From the NCBI GenBank assembly GCA_016710625.1, contig JADJVK010000054.1, positions 1 through 64,000 on the forward strand: 64,000 nt of DNA, given 5' to 3'. The DNA is from Saprospiraceae bacterium (lineage in GTDB: Bacteria; Bacteroidota; Bacteroidia; Chitinophagales; Saprospiraceae). The notes beneath the pieces are model-generated. The model made no database searches, was not told the DNA's origin, and saw nothing but the letters and a program-made list of their open reading frames with translations. The stretch's first letter is position 1. Every line of letters begins with the position of its first letter. The position numbers and the translations under genes were made by a program. Shown piece by piece: positions 7,229 through 17,070 of this stretch.

Positions 7229-9541
7229 ATGTCTAGACATTATCAAGTGGAAAGTGGAATGTCATTAACTGGTTCCAATGCAGATCATAGAATTTTAGTG
7301 AAACCATCTGAACAAGGTGCTGCGATTGCTAATTTATATAATGAAGTTGCAAAATTGACTGGTGGTTCTAGTATAAGTGCACCAAAGGTTAATGATGCTG
7401 CACTAGGTATGCTAAAAAAAGCAGCTAAAGATTTAGTAGAAAATAAAGGAAAATCATTAGTATTATCTGGTTCAAATAATACAAGTGAGCAAGTTATAAT
7501 TAATGCTACGAATGCTTTATTAGGAAATATTGGTACTACAATAGATTTCAATGAGTATTCAAATAGAAGACAAGGTTCTGATTCTGATTATCAAAATTTG
7601 ATAAAAGAAATGGAATCTGGTGCTGTTTCTACGATCATATTTTTGGACGCAAATCCAGTTTTTGATGGTGCTAATAATGCAAAATTCAAAGCTGCCTTAG
7701 CAAAAGTTGGAACAAAGGTTGCAATAACAATAGCAATGAATGAAACGGCTAATGTTTGTAACTATGTTGCTCCTTGTCACCACAATTTAGAATCTTGGGG
7801 TGATGCAAATCCAGTTGCAGGTAATTATAGTCTTGTTCAACCAACGATTGCTCCATTATTTGATACACGTCAAGCTGAAGAATCATTATTAGTTTGGTCT
7901 GATAATACTATGAATTATCATGATTATCTAATGGAAAATTGGAAATCAATGCAATCTGGTTCAGGATTTGCAAGTTTCCAATCTTTTTGGGATAATTGTT
8001 TGCATGATGGTGTCTTTTCAACTGGTGCTACAAATAATTCTGTAAGTTTTAGTGGTGATGTGAATGCAGCTGCTAGTGGAGTAAGCCAACCAGCAAATGC
8101 ACCTTTAGAAATTTCAATTTACGAATCAGTAAATATCGGTGCAGGACAGTATGCAAATAATCCTTGGTTAATGGAAATGCCAGATCCAGTTTTAAGAACT
8201 GTTTGGGGTAATTATATTTCAGTTCCTGTAAATTGGGATGGAATTAATAACTATACAGCTTTTGAAAATTTAGAAGATGGCGATTTAGTTGATGTTGATA
8301 TAAATGGCAAAAAAGTGTCATGTATAGCAATGAGACAATTTGGCCAATTCCCTGGTACTGTTTCAATTGCCTTAGGTTATGGAAGAGAAGTGGTTGGATT
8401 GACTGGAAAAAATATAGGTACAAATATCAATGCTTTATTAGAAGCAGATAACAAAGGATATACTCAGTATTATTCAACTCAAGTTTCTTTAAAGAAACTG
8501 AGTAAAAAAGATCCAAATTTTGCTTGTGTTCAGTATCATCATACTATGGGTGTTACAGATAATGGTAAAGAGGAGAATAAAGTAATTAATGCTGACGAAA
8601 AGATTTTAGGTTATAAAGGTTTCCAAGGTTCTTTAACAAAAAGAAATGTAATTAGAAGAACTAATTTAAATGAACTTCCTAAAGCAGTTACTGAACTTAA
8701 AGAAGAAAGAGCTGAATTCAAAAGATTGAATGACAGAACATTATATCCAGGTCATCAATACAAATATACTTCTGGTCATCACTGGAATATGTTTGTAGAT
8801 TTGAACTCTTGTACTGGCTGTGGTTCTTGTACAGTGGCTTGTATGGCTGAAAATAATGTTCCAGTTGTTGGAAAATTTGAAGTACATCGCCATCATGAGA
8901 TGACTTGGTTAAGAATTGATAGATACTATTATGGAGATATCAATAATCCAAATGTTGTTTACCAACCATTAATGTGTCATCACTGTGATAATGCTCCTTG
9001 TGAAAATGTATGTCCAGTAAATGCTACGAACCATAGTAGTGATGGATTAAATCAAATGACTTATAACAGATGTATTGGTACAAGATATTGTGCAAACAAC
9101 TGTCCATATAAAGTAAGAAGATTCAACTGGTTAGATTATACTACAGCTGACTTGTTTGGTATCAATGAAAATAGAATCAATGGTGAGGAATTACCATTCT
9201 ATGCAGATAACTTAACAAGAATGGTGTTAAACCCAGATGTAACGGTAAGATCAAGAGGTGTAATTGAAAAATGTAGCTTCTGTGTTCAGAGAATACAAGA
9301 AGGTAAATTAACAGCAAAAAGAGAAGAAAGACAATTACATGAAAATGACGTGAAAACAGCATGTCAAACGGCTTGTCCTACTGGTGCAATTACTTTTGGT
9401 GATAGAAATAATAAAGAAAGTAAAATTTCGAAATTAATTCATTCCCCAATGGCATATAGAGTGATAGAAGAAGTAAATATTGATCCGAATGTAGTTTACT
9501 CAATGAAAGTTACAAACAGATCAGAAGAGACAATTGGATAA
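7229..9541 (+). CDS. actB: Alternative complex III subunit B, C-terminal fragment with Fe-S clusters
   Basis: This is the main part of ActB; coding sequence of the same frame already begins near 6980, so the ATG at 7229 is internal rather than a true start. Residues up to about 490 complete the molybdopterin-oxidoreductase-like domain. The rest is a ferredoxin-type domain with four cluster motifs: CTGCGSCTVAC, CHHCDNAPCENVCP, the IGTRYCANNCP segment in which one ligand position is not Cys (expected for a 3Fe-4S cluster), and CSFC...CQTACPTGAI. These relay electrons from quinol toward the ActA hemes. The gap to actC is 53 nt. The gene is split from 6390-7058 only by a one-base homopolymer deficit, most likely a sequence error because the complex should be needed for respiration. 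Confidence 0.9.
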   Translation: MSRHYQVESGMSLTGSNADHRILVKPSEQGAAIANLYNEVAKLTGGSSISAPKVNDAALGMLKKAAKDLVENKGKSLVLSGSNNTSEQVIINATNALLGNIGTTIDFNEYSNRRQGSDSDYQNLIKEMESGAVSTIIFLDANPVFDGANNAKFKAALAKVGTKVAITIAMNETANVCNYVAPCHHNLESWGDANPVAGNYSLVQPTIAPLFDTRQAEESLLVWSDNTMNYHDYLMENWKSMQSGSGFASFQSFWDNCLHDGVFSTGATNNSVSFSGDVNAAASGVSQPANAPLEISIYESVNIGAGQYANNPWLMEMPDPVLRTVWGNYISVPVNWDGINNYTAFENLEDGDLVDVDINGKKVSCIAMRQFGQFPGTVSIALGYGREVVGLTGKNIGTNINALLEADNKGYTQYYSTQVSLKKLSKKDPNFACVQYHHTMGVTDNGKEENKVINADEKILGYKGFQGSLTKRNVIRRTNLNELPKAVTELKEERAEFKRLNDRTLYPGHQYKYTSGHHWNMFVDLNSCTGCGSCTVACMAENNVPVVGKFEVHRHHEMTWLRIDRYYYGDINNPNVVYQPLMCHHCDNAPCENVCPVNATNHSSDGLNQMTYNRCIGTRYCANNCPYKVRRFNWLDYTTADLFGINENRINGEELPFYADNLTRMVLNPDVTVRSRGVIEKCSFCVQRIQEGKLTAKREERQLHENDVKTACQTACPTGAITFGDRNNKESKISKLIHSPMAYRVIEEVNIDPNVVYSMKVTNRSEETIG

Positions 9542-9594
9542 TTAATTTTTATTTGGTAATCCAGATTATTAATAATTTAAAAAATTAGCATCAA

Positions 9595-11025
9595 ATGGGT
9601 GCATACGTTTCACCGGTTAGAGAACCATTAATTATTGGGAATAAAACTTATCATCAGATTACTGAAGATATTTGTTCGCCAACAGAAAAAACACCAACAA
9701 AGCAGTTTGTTATTGGTTTTATACTTGCAGCTACGTTTTTAGCTTTGTATGTATTTAGCGTTACTTGGACTGTTTGGGTTGGTATAGGATCATGGAACCT
9801 TAATCGTACAATAGGTTGGGGATGGGATATCACAAACTTCGTTTGGTGGGTTGGTATTGGACATGCTGGTACTTTGATTTCAGCTATCTTATTACTATTC
9901 CGTCAGAAATGGAGAACTGGGGTAAATAGAGCAGCAGAAGCGATGACAATTTTTGCCGTTATTTGTGCTGGTCAGTTTCCTATTATCCATATGGGTAGAG
10001 TTTGGATGGCAATATTTATATTTCCTTACCCAAATACAAGAGGTCCATTATGGACGAACTTTAACTCTCCACTATTTTGGGACGTTTTTGCAATCTCTAC
10101 TTATTTTACGGTATCCTTATTATTCTGGTACACAGGTTTAGTTCCTGACTTTGCTACAGTAAGAGATAGAGCATCAGGGTGGAGAAGAAAATTATATTCT
10201 AACTTAGCTTTTGGTTGGACAGGTTCAGCAAAACACTGGCAAAGATGGGAATCTTTATCTTTAGTATTGGCTGGATTATCAACACCATTAGTATTATCAG
10301 TTCATACGATAGTAAGTTTTGACTTCGCAACTTCAGTTATTCCAGGTTGGCATACAACTATCTTTCCTCCTTACTTTGTGGCTGGTGCGATTTTCTCTGG
10401 ATTTGCAATGGTACAAACACTGATGTTGGTTTGTAGAAAAACAATGAAATTGGAAGATTATATTACTTTAGAGCATATTGAATCTATGAATAAAGTAATA
10501 TTATTGACTGGTACTATTGTGGGTGTTGCTTATTTGACAGAGTTATTCATTGCTTGGTATTCAGGATATTTATATGAGCAATTTGCATTCTATAACCGTG
10601 TATTTGGACCTTATTGGTGGTCTTATTTTGGAATGATGGGTTGTAATGTGATCTCTCCACAAATATTTTGGGTTAAGAAATTTAGACGTTCAATATTTAT
10701 TACATTTTTTATGTCTATATTTATTAACATTGGAATGTGGTTTGAAAGATTTGTGATTATTGCAACTACATTAGCTAGAGATTATTTACCTTCAAGTTGG
10801 AGTTATTATTCACCAACATGGGTTGAAATATGTTTATTCTTAGGTTCACTTGGATTATTCTTTACTTGTTTTTTAATTTTCGCTAGATTTGCACCAGTGG
10901 TTGCAATTGCTGAGATTAAATCAATTTTGAAAACAGCTGGAGATAATTATATCGGACCAAATGCAGTTCATGCTCCTCATCATGATACACATTCAGTTGA
11001 AGAGGATAATCATAGTCATCATTAA
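9595..11025 (+). CDS. actC: Alternative complex III subunit C, NrfD-like quinol-binding membrane protein
   Basis: 476 residues, polytopic, with about ten hydrophobic segments. NrfD/PsrC family features are clear: WWVGIGHAGTLISAIL near residue 85, the RAAEAMTIFA stretch, and a long IPGWHTTIFPPYFVAGAI helix. In alternative complex III this subunit contains the quinol-oxidising site on the periplasmic side and contacts ActB. The last 25 residues are rich in His and acidic residues (HAPHHDTHSVEEDNHSHH), a soluble tail that recurs elsewhere in this cluster. The start ATG at 9595 is supported by the immediate MGAYVSPVREPLI, which is usual for the family. Confidence 0.93.
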   Translation: MGAYVSPVREPLIIGNKTYHQITEDICSPTEKTPTKQFVIGFILAATFLALYVFSVTWTVWVGIGSWNLNRTIGWGWDITNFVWWVGIGHAGTLISAILLLFRQKWRTGVNRAAEAMTIFAVICAGQFPIIHMGRVWMAIFIFPYPNTRGPLWTNFNSPLFWDVFAISTYFTVSLLFWYTGLVPDFATVRDRASGWRRKLYSNLAFGWTGSAKHWQRWESLSLVLAGLSTPLVLSVHTIVSFDFATSVIPGWHTTIFPPYFVAGAIFSGFAMVQTLMLVCRKTMKLEDYITLEHIESMNKVILLTGTIVGVAYLTELFIAWYSGYLYEQFAFYNRVFGPYWWSYFGMMGCNVISPQIFWVKKFRRSIFITFFMSIFINIGMWFERFVIIATTLARDYLPSSWSYYSPTWVEICLFLGSLGLFFTCFLIFARFAPVVAIAEIKSILKTAGDNYIGPNAVHAPHHDTHSVEEDNHSHH

Positions 11026-11051
11026 TAAATTTGATAAATATTTAATATATA

Positions 11052-11582
11052 ATGAGAAGTTTAAATAAAAATATATTGTTTGGCTTATATAATGACGAAA
11101 CTGAATTGTTAGGTGCGATTAGTAAAGCCAAAAAAGCTCATTTAGATATTTTCGATGTTTATACACCATTTCCTGTACATGGATTGGATCCTTTGTTGGG
11201 ATTGGAAGAATCAAGATTACATCAAGCAGGTTTCGTTTTTGGTTTAACTGGGACTTTGACTGCTTTTGGATTTATGTCTTGGGCATTCGTTAAAGATTGG
11301 CCAATAATTTTTGGAGGTAAACCACACTGGCCAGCTCCATCATTTATCCCAGTAACTTTTGAGTTAACTGTATTATTTGCTGCAATTGGAATGGTTGTTT
11401 CTTTTTATACAGTTTGTGGAATGGGTCCTGGTATAAAAAATCCTACTTTAGACGATAGAATAACAGATGATAAATTTTGTATTGCTTTTGATACTAGTGG
11501 TTTAAATAGTAATGAGTTAGATGAAATCAATTCATTTCTTGCAAATACTGGTGCATCTGAAATTCATACAAAATATATTTAA
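11052..11582 (+). CDS. actD: Alternative complex III subunit D (DUF3341 membrane protein)
   Basis: 176 residues. Residues 5-50 form a short soluble domain (LFGLYNDETELLGAISKAKKA...VYTPFPVHGLDPLLG) typical of ActD. Two transmembrane helices follow (about 58-80 and 95-120) with the conserved GGKPHWPAPSFIPVTFELT link. The C-terminal domain ends in a beta-rich segment (about 130-176). ActD is a structural subunit between the membrane arms. It lies 26 nt after actC and 26 nt before actE, so it is surely co-transcribed. Confidence 0.9.
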   Translation: MRSLNKNILFGLYNDETELLGAISKAKKAHLDIFDVYTPFPVHGLDPLLGLEESRLHQAGFVFGLTGTLTAFGFMSWAFVKDWPIIFGGKPHWPAPSFIPVTFELTVLFAAIGMVVSFYTVCGMGPGIKNPTLDDRITDDKFCIAFDTSGLNSNELDEINSFLANTGASEIHTKYI

Positions 11583-11608
11583 TTATTGAATAATACTTTT
11601 TAGATATA

Positions 11609-12448
11609 ATGAAAAATTTAAATTCAAATATATCCATCTTTTCAGTTTTGTTATCCTTTACATTTATGTATAGTTGTAGCCCAGCTGATAAGAATAACCC
11701 AGGTCATGAATACATGCCTGATATGGGTCACTCAGTAGCTTATGAAGCTAACATTGTTGATCCATATTCTTACAATCATTGGGAAGAGGAAAGTACTAAA
11801 TCTGTATATGATTTATCAAATCCTAGATTACCTGTATTGGGTACTGTGCCTAGAGGATCTGTTGGAATATCAAACCAATCGACAGAAGAGGGTAGAGAGG
11901 ATATGATAAAAATGTTGAGAGGTGATGGTAATACTACTGTTGCTGTTCCGATAAATGGTTCAGTGCCATATTATTATAAGGATACTGAAGAAGAAAGAAC
12001 AAGAGCAATGTCTGAAATTGTAAGAAATCCATTTTTAATTACAAAAGATGCATTGAAAAAAGGAAAAGATTTATATACAATATATTGTGGACTGTGCCAC
12101 GGAGAAAAAGGGGATGGAAATGGTTTTTTATATGACCATCCTGAAGCTAAATATCCAGCTAAGCCTGCAAACTTAATTTCTGATGATTTTATTGCTGCTA
12201 GTGAAGGCCGTTATTATCATGCTATAATGTATGGTAAAAATGTGATGGGATCTTATGCTGATAAATTATCATATACTGAAAGATGGAATGTAATTCATTA
12301 TATTAGATCTTTACAGGCTAATGCTAAATCATTAAAATATAATGAAACTGAAAACACATTAAATAATTCAGGGACACCTGCTCTTTCAGTTGCAAAACTA
12401 AAAGCGGTGAACGAAAATGCCCCTGTTGATCATGCTACAGATCATTAA
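11609..12448 (+). CDS. actE: Alternative complex III subunit E, monoheme cytochrome c lipoprotein
   Basis: 279 residues. The N-terminus is a lipoprotein signal with Cys23 in MYSC, so it is anchored by lipid at the periplasmic face. The first half (about 30-140) is the family's extended region, with YMPDMGHSVAYE and the 'LPVLGTVPRG' segment. The cytochrome c domain has one CGLCH (Cys160-His164) and a later MGSYADKL Met as probable sixth ligand. It accepts electrons from ActA or passes them to the oxidase. The tail ends HATDH, again His-rich. Gaps are 26 nt to actD and 48 nt to actF. Confidence 0.92.
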   Translation: MKNLNSNISIFSVLLSFTFMYSCSPADKNNPGHEYMPDMGHSVAYEANIVDPYSYNHWEEESTKSVYDLSNPRLPVLGTVPRGSVGISNQSTEEGREDMIKMLRGDGNTTVAVPINGSVPYYYKDTEEERTRAMSEIVRNPFLITKDALKKGKDLYTIYCGLCHGEKGDGNGFLYDHPEAKYPAKPANLISDDFIAASEGRYYHAIMYGKNVMGSYADKLSYTERWNVIHYIRSLQANAKSLKYNETENTLNNSGTPALSVAKLKAVNENAPVDHATDH

Positions 12449-12496
12449 AAATTGTAGATAGTTGCAAAATATTTATTTAGATTATATATTTATAAT

Positions 12497-13948
12497 ATGA
12501 ATCAGTTTGTATTTGAAGGAAAACAAAAAAATGTTTTGTTTGGGTTGATGGCTCTTGGAGTTGTTTGTATGCTACTAACTTGGTTTCAAGATGATGTATA
12601 TCATACAAGATTCTGGACAAACTTTTTACATAATTCATTCTTTTTTACAGGTATTGCTTTTATTTCTTTATTTCTTTATTGCGGTAAAGTTCTTATGTAT
12701 TCAGGTTGGCATACTGTATTCAAAAGAGTATGGGAAGCTAGTGCTCAGTTCTTATCTGTTGGATTAATTTTACTTGCAGTAATAGTTGGTGGAGTTTATT
12801 TTGGCTATCATCATTTGTATCATTGGGCTGATGCTAATTCAGTTGCAAACGATGAATTACTTCAACATAAATCTAAATTCTTAAATAAAGGTTGGTTTTT
12901 GTTAGCAACTTTAGGTTTTGGTGGTGTTTGGTATTTTTGGGCTAGAAAAATGAGATCAATTTCTTTAGATCAAGATAAACATGGCGATTCAACTTATAGT
13001 TATTATAAACTAGCAAAAAAATGGGGAGCAATCTTTTTACCAATAGCTGGATTTTCTAGTGCAGCTTTCATTTGGCAATTGATTATGTCATTAGATGCAC
13101 ATTGGTATAGTACATTATTTGCTTGGTATGCTACAGTAAGTTTGTTAGTAAGTTTACTTGCTTTTACAATATTATTATTAGTTTACTTAAAATCTAAAGG
13201 ATATTATCATCAAGTTACAATAGAACATTTACATGATTTAGGAAAATATTTATTTGCATTTAGTATTTTCTGGACTTATTTATGGTTTTCTCAATTCATG
13301 TTAATTTGGTATGGTAATGTTGGTGAAGAAACTACTTACTTCAAAACAAGAATGGAAGAATATCCAATAAACTTTTGGGCTAATTTTGCAATGAACTTTA
13401 TTTTACCATTTTTTATTTTATTGAGAAATGATACTAAAAGAAAATATGGTTCACTTGTTTTTATATCAATAATTGTTTTATTAGGACATTGGTTGGATTT
13501 TTTCCAAATGATTAAACCAGGAGCAAGACATACTGCTCATGAATTAATTGAAGCAAGTGCTAATCATCATTCTTCTAATTTAGAATCAGATGTAAAAAAA
13601 GTACTGATTTCTAATACTGAACCTACAAAAACAATTGTATCTGAAGAAGTTAAACCTGAAGAACATAAAGCTGAAGAAGTAAAAGTGGGAGAAACACATG
13701 CTACTGCAAATCATGCTGAAAATGCACATATGGAATCTGCAAATCATGATGGAGCAGAAGCTGGGCATGAAGGTCATCATACACCTGAGTTTAAAGTTGG
13801 TTTTAATATTCCTGGATTATTAGATTTGGGTACTTTTGTTGGATTTGGAGCTATGTTTGTATTCTTTTTATTTATACAATTATCTAAAGCACCATTAGTA
13901 CCAATTAATGATCCATATTTAGAGGAGAGTTTACACCATCATGTGTAA
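12497..13948 (+). CDS. actF: Alternative complex III subunit F, membrane protein with His/Glu-rich insertion
   Basis: 483 residues, polytopic, NrfD-related but more distant than ActC. The family end PLVPINDPYLEESLHHH is conserved. Between the penultimate and last membrane segments (about residues 350-430) lies a low-complexity hydrophilic block rich in His, Glu, Ala and Lys (EEHKAEEVK, HATANHAENAHMESANH). I judge it an insertion, because the family's end resumes directly after it. ActF pairs with ActC in the membrane arm and may form a proton path. It is followed 55 nt later by cytochrome oxidase subunit II, in keeping with a complex III-oxidase supercomplex. Confidence 0.9.
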   Translation: MNQFVFEGKQKNVLFGLMALGVVCMLLTWFQDDVYHTRFWTNFLHNSFFFTGIAFISLFLYCGKVLMYSGWHTVFKRVWEASAQFLSVGLILLAVIVGGVYFGYHHLYHWADANSVANDELLQHKSKFLNKGWFLLATLGFGGVWYFWARKMRSISLDQDKHGDSTYSYYKLAKKWGAIFLPIAGFSSAAFIWQLIMSLDAHWYSTLFAWYATVSLLVSLLAFTILLLVYLKSKGYYHQVTIEHLHDLGKYLFAFSIFWTYLWFSQFMLIWYGNVGEETTYFKTRMEEYPINFWANFAMNFILPFFILLRNDTKRKYGSLVFISIIVLLGHWLDFFQMIKPGARHTAHELIEASANHHSSNLESDVKKVLISNTEPTKTIVSEEVKPEEHKAEEVKVGETHATANHAENAHMESANHDGAEAGHEGHHTPEFKVGFNIPGLLDLGTFVGFGAMFVFFLFIQLSKAPLVPINDPYLEESLHHHV

Positions 13949-14003
13949 ATAGAGGAATATTATTGAAGTATTAAAATTAATTGAAAAGTAAAAATTTATT
14001 CAT

Positions 14004-15155
14004 ATGACAACGTTAATAGTTGTATTATGTATCATTTTAGCAGTAATAGTTTTTTTACAAATTGGTAAATTAACAGAGTTAACTGCAAAAATTAGAGGTG
14101 AGAAAAATGCACAATATGCATCCAATCGCTGGAATAGTGTACTTGGAATGATATTTATGATTGTGTTTTTATTATATTGTATCATATCTGCATATGATAT
14201 GAAAAATTATATGTTAGGTTTTGGACCACACAGTGCTGCTTCTGAACATGGAGGTGCATTAGATAGTGTATTCAAAATAACATTGTTTTTCACTGGTATT
14301 GTATTTGTTATTACACATGTTTTATTATTTTGGTTTACTTACAAATACCATGGTAAAGAAGGTTCTAAGGCAAAATTTATTTCCCATGATAATAAGTTAG
14401 AAGTTATATGGACTGCAGTTCCTGCAATAGTAATGACATTCTTAGTAGTGGGTGGATTGAATGCTTGGAATAAAGTAATGGTGGATGTAAAACCAGATGA
14501 AAAAGTATTAGAAGTTGAAGCAACTGCTTATCAATTTGCTTGGACTTTGAGATATCCTGGTGCAGATGGTTTATTAGGTACAAAGAATTATAAATTAATT
14601 GGTGGATCTAATGATATCGGACAAGATTGGACAGATTCTAAAAATTACGATGATTTCAAAGCTGATAAATTAGTTTTACCTGTTGGCCAAAAAGTTCGTA
14701 TTAGAATTGTAGCTAGAGATGTTTTACATAATTTCTATTTACCTCAGTTTAGAGTTAAAATGGATGCTGTTCCTGGAATGCCTACTTATTTCGTATTTAC
14801 TCCAGTTAAAACTACTGAAGAATATAGAGCTGAATTGAAAAAATATCCAGAATATAATGAACCTTCTGATCCAAAAGATCCTAATGGAAAGAAAAAGTGG
14901 GAAACTTTTGAATACGAATTGGCATGTGCTGAATTATGTGGTAATGGTCACTTTAGTATGAGAAGAGAGGTTAAAATTGTTTCTCAAGAAGAATATAATA
15001 AATGGGTTAGTGAGCAAAAATCTTTTTACTTGACATCTATCAGAAATACAGATGATGATCCAAATAAAGGTAAAAAGTTAGCAATTGACCCAGTTGAAAC
15101 TGTAAAAGACACAACAAAAGTAAATGTAGTTGAACCAGTAAAAGAAATTAAATAG
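14004..15155 (+). CDS. coxB: Cytochrome c oxidase subunit II (CuA)
   Basis: 383 residues. A first hydrophobic helix (1-22) is followed by two membrane hairpin helices (about 48-70 and 95-115). The periplasmic cupredoxin domain contains the CuA ligands His242 (LHNFYLPQF), Cys308 and Cys312 (CAELCGNGHFSM), His316 and Met319. No heme c domain is fused to the C-terminus, so this is not a cytochrome-c-fused caa3 subunit; ActE or ActA probably donate directly. The tail (about 345-383) is charged and unstructured. Confidence 0.95.
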   Translation: MTTLIVVLCIILAVIVFLQIGKLTELTAKIRGEKNAQYASNRWNSVLGMIFMIVFLLYCIISAYDMKNYMLGFGPHSAASEHGGALDSVFKITLFFTGIVFVITHVLLFWFTYKYHGKEGSKAKFISHDNKLEVIWTAVPAIVMTFLVVGGLNAWNKVMVDVKPDEKVLEVEATAYQFAWTLRYPGADGLLGTKNYKLIGGSNDIGQDWTDSKNYDDFKADKLVLPVGQKVRIRIVARDVLHNFYLPQFRVKMDAVPGMPTYFVFTPVKTTEEYRAELKKYPEYNEPSDPKDPNGKKKWETFEYELACAELCGNGHFSMRREVKIVSQEEYNKWVSEQKSFYLTSIRNTDDDPNKGKKLAIDPVETVKDTTKVNVVEPVKEIK

Positions 15156-15196
15156 TCTTTACTGTATTAATTTAATATTATTTAAAAAAAATATAT

Positions 15197-17053
15197 ATGT
15201 CAGCTATCGCTAATCATCCTGAAACTCATGAGGATATTCTTATAAGAGAGCAAGGTTTTGATGATCATTTTCATGACCATCATCATGGTGATAAATTTCA
15301 ATCAAATTTTATCACAAAATATATTTTCAGTCAGGATCATAAAATGATTTCAAAACAATTCTTGATTACAGGTATGCTGTGGGCAATAATTGGTGCTGGA
15401 ATGTCTATTATTTTTAGATTACAATTAGGTTTTCCTGAAGAAAGTTTATTGTGGTTAAAACCATTATTAGGAAAATGGATTACTGTAAATAGTGAAGGTG
15501 TTGGAAAATTAGCACCAGAATTTTATTATGCATTAGTAACAATGCATGGTACTATTATTGTATTTTTTGTATTAACTGCTGGATTGAGTGGTACTTTTAG
15601 TAATTTACTTATTCCTTTACAGATTGGAGCAAGAGATATGGCATCTGGATTTTTGAATATGCTTTCATACTGGTTTTTCTTTTTATCTAGTATTGTAATG
15701 TTTTATTCAATGTTTTTAAGTACTGGCCCTTTTTCAGGTGGTTGGACGGCTTATCCACCATTAAGTGCTCTACCTCAAGCTTCAGATGGTTCAAAGACAG
15801 GTATGACATTATGGTTAGTAAGCTTAACATTTTTTGTTGTTTCAGTTTTATTAGGTGGTATTAATTATATCACTACTGTTTTAAACTTAAGAACAAAAGG
15901 AATGACAATGTGGAGAATGCCATTAACAATTTGGGCATTTTTTGTAACAGCAATATTAGGTTTATTATCGTTTCCAGTATTAGTTTCAGGTTTCTTCTTA
16001 TTAATGTTTGATAGAGGAATGGGAACTAGTTTTTATTTAAGTGAAATCTATGTAAATGGAAAAGCTCTTGAAAATGTAGGAGGTTCTCCAATATTATATC
16101 AACATTTATTTTGGTTTTTAGGTCACCCTGAGGTATATATCATTATATTACCAGCGATGGGTTTGGTATCTGAAGTATTATCTGTACATACAAGAAAACC
16201 AATTTTTGGATACAAAGCAATGGTGTTTTCAATATTAGCAATTGGATTTTTATCTTTTATTGTTTGGGCTCATCATATGTTTATGTCTGGTGTAAATCCA
16301 TTTTTGTCTAACTTTTTTGTAATCTTTACATTAATAATTGCTGTACCTTCAGCAGTTAAAGTATTTAACTGGATTGCAACAATTTATGGCGGAAATTTAA
16401 GATTAAATTCACCATCTTTATTTGCAATTGGATTCGTATCATTATTTATTTCTGGTGGATTAACAGGTATATTTTTAGGTAACTCTGCAATTGATATACA
16501 AATGCACGATACATATTTCGTTGTTGCTCACTTTCATATTGTAATGGGTGTAGCTGCATTCTTTGGTATGTTTGCTGGAGTTTATCATTGGTTCCCTAAG
16601 CTTTATGGAAGATTTATGAATGATACTTTAGGAAAAATCCACTTTTGGGGCACTTTAATAGGAGCATATGCTATCTTTTGGCCAATGCATTATATAGGTA
16701 TGGCTGGAGTTCCTAGAAGATATTATTCTTATGATAACTTTGAAACTTTTAACCATTTTGCAAAAATTAACCAATTTATTACTATTGCAGCTTGTGTAGT
16801 TTTTTTACTTCAAATTCTATTTGTTGTAAATTTCTTCTATAGTATTTGGAAAGGTAAAGTTGTTACTGAAAGAAACCCTTGGGAATCATCTACATTAGAA
16901 TGGACAACACCAATTGAGCATATTCATGGCAACTGGCCTGGAAATATTCCAACTGTCCATAGATGGCCATATGATTATGCAAAAGATGGTAAAGATTATA
17001 TTTGCCAAGTTGAACCACTTGGTGTCGGAGAAGAAGATAGTGGAAGTCATTAA
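15197..17053 (+). CDS. coxA: Cytochrome c oxidase subunit I
   Basis: 618 residues, with about twelve membrane helices of a heme-copper oxidase. Ligand motifs are all present: VTMHGTIIVFF (low-spin heme His), WFLGHPEVYI (CuB His with the cross-linked Tyr), WAHHMFMSG (two CuB His) and VVAHFHIVMG (high- and low-spin heme His). The N-terminus carries an unusual His/Asp-rich stretch (about residues 22-36, DDHFHDHHHGDKF) before the first helix. This is the catalytic O2-reducing, proton-pumping subunit. It lies 41 nt after coxB and 17 nt before the heme O synthase. Confidence 0.97.
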   Translation: MSAIANHPETHEDILIREQGFDDHFHDHHHGDKFQSNFITKYIFSQDHKMISKQFLITGMLWAIIGAGMSIIFRLQLGFPEESLLWLKPLLGKWITVNSEGVGKLAPEFYYALVTMHGTIIVFFVLTAGLSGTFSNLLIPLQIGARDMASGFLNMLSYWFFFLSSIVMFYSMFLSTGPFSGGWTAYPPLSALPQASDGSKTGMTLWLVSLTFFVVSVLLGGINYITTVLNLRTKGMTMWRMPLTIWAFFVTAILGLLSFPVLVSGFFLLMFDRGMGTSFYLSEIYVNGKALENVGGSPILYQHLFWFLGHPEVYIIILPAMGLVSEVLSVHTRKPIFGYKAMVFSILAIGFLSFIVWAHHMFMSGVNPFLSNFFVIFTLIIAVPSAVKVFNWIATIYGGNLRLNSPSLFAIGFVSLFISGGLTGIFLGNSAIDIQMHDTYFVVAHFHIVMGVAAFFGMFAGVYHWFPKLYGRFMNDTLGKIHFWGTLIGAYAIFWPMHYIGMAGVPRRYYSYDNFETFNHFAKINQFITIAACVVFLLQILFVVNFFYSIWKGKVVTERNPWESSTLEWTTPIEHIHGNWPGNIPTVHRWPYDYAKDGKDYICQVEPLGVGEEDSGSH

Positions 17054-17070
17054 TAATAAGTGATTACTAA

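Noticed and set aside
6390..9541. Programmed ribosomal frameshift in actB
   Set aside because: There is only an A5 run with no adjacent stem-loop or stop context that I can see, and similar one-base breaks occur in unrelated genes; a sequence error is simpler.
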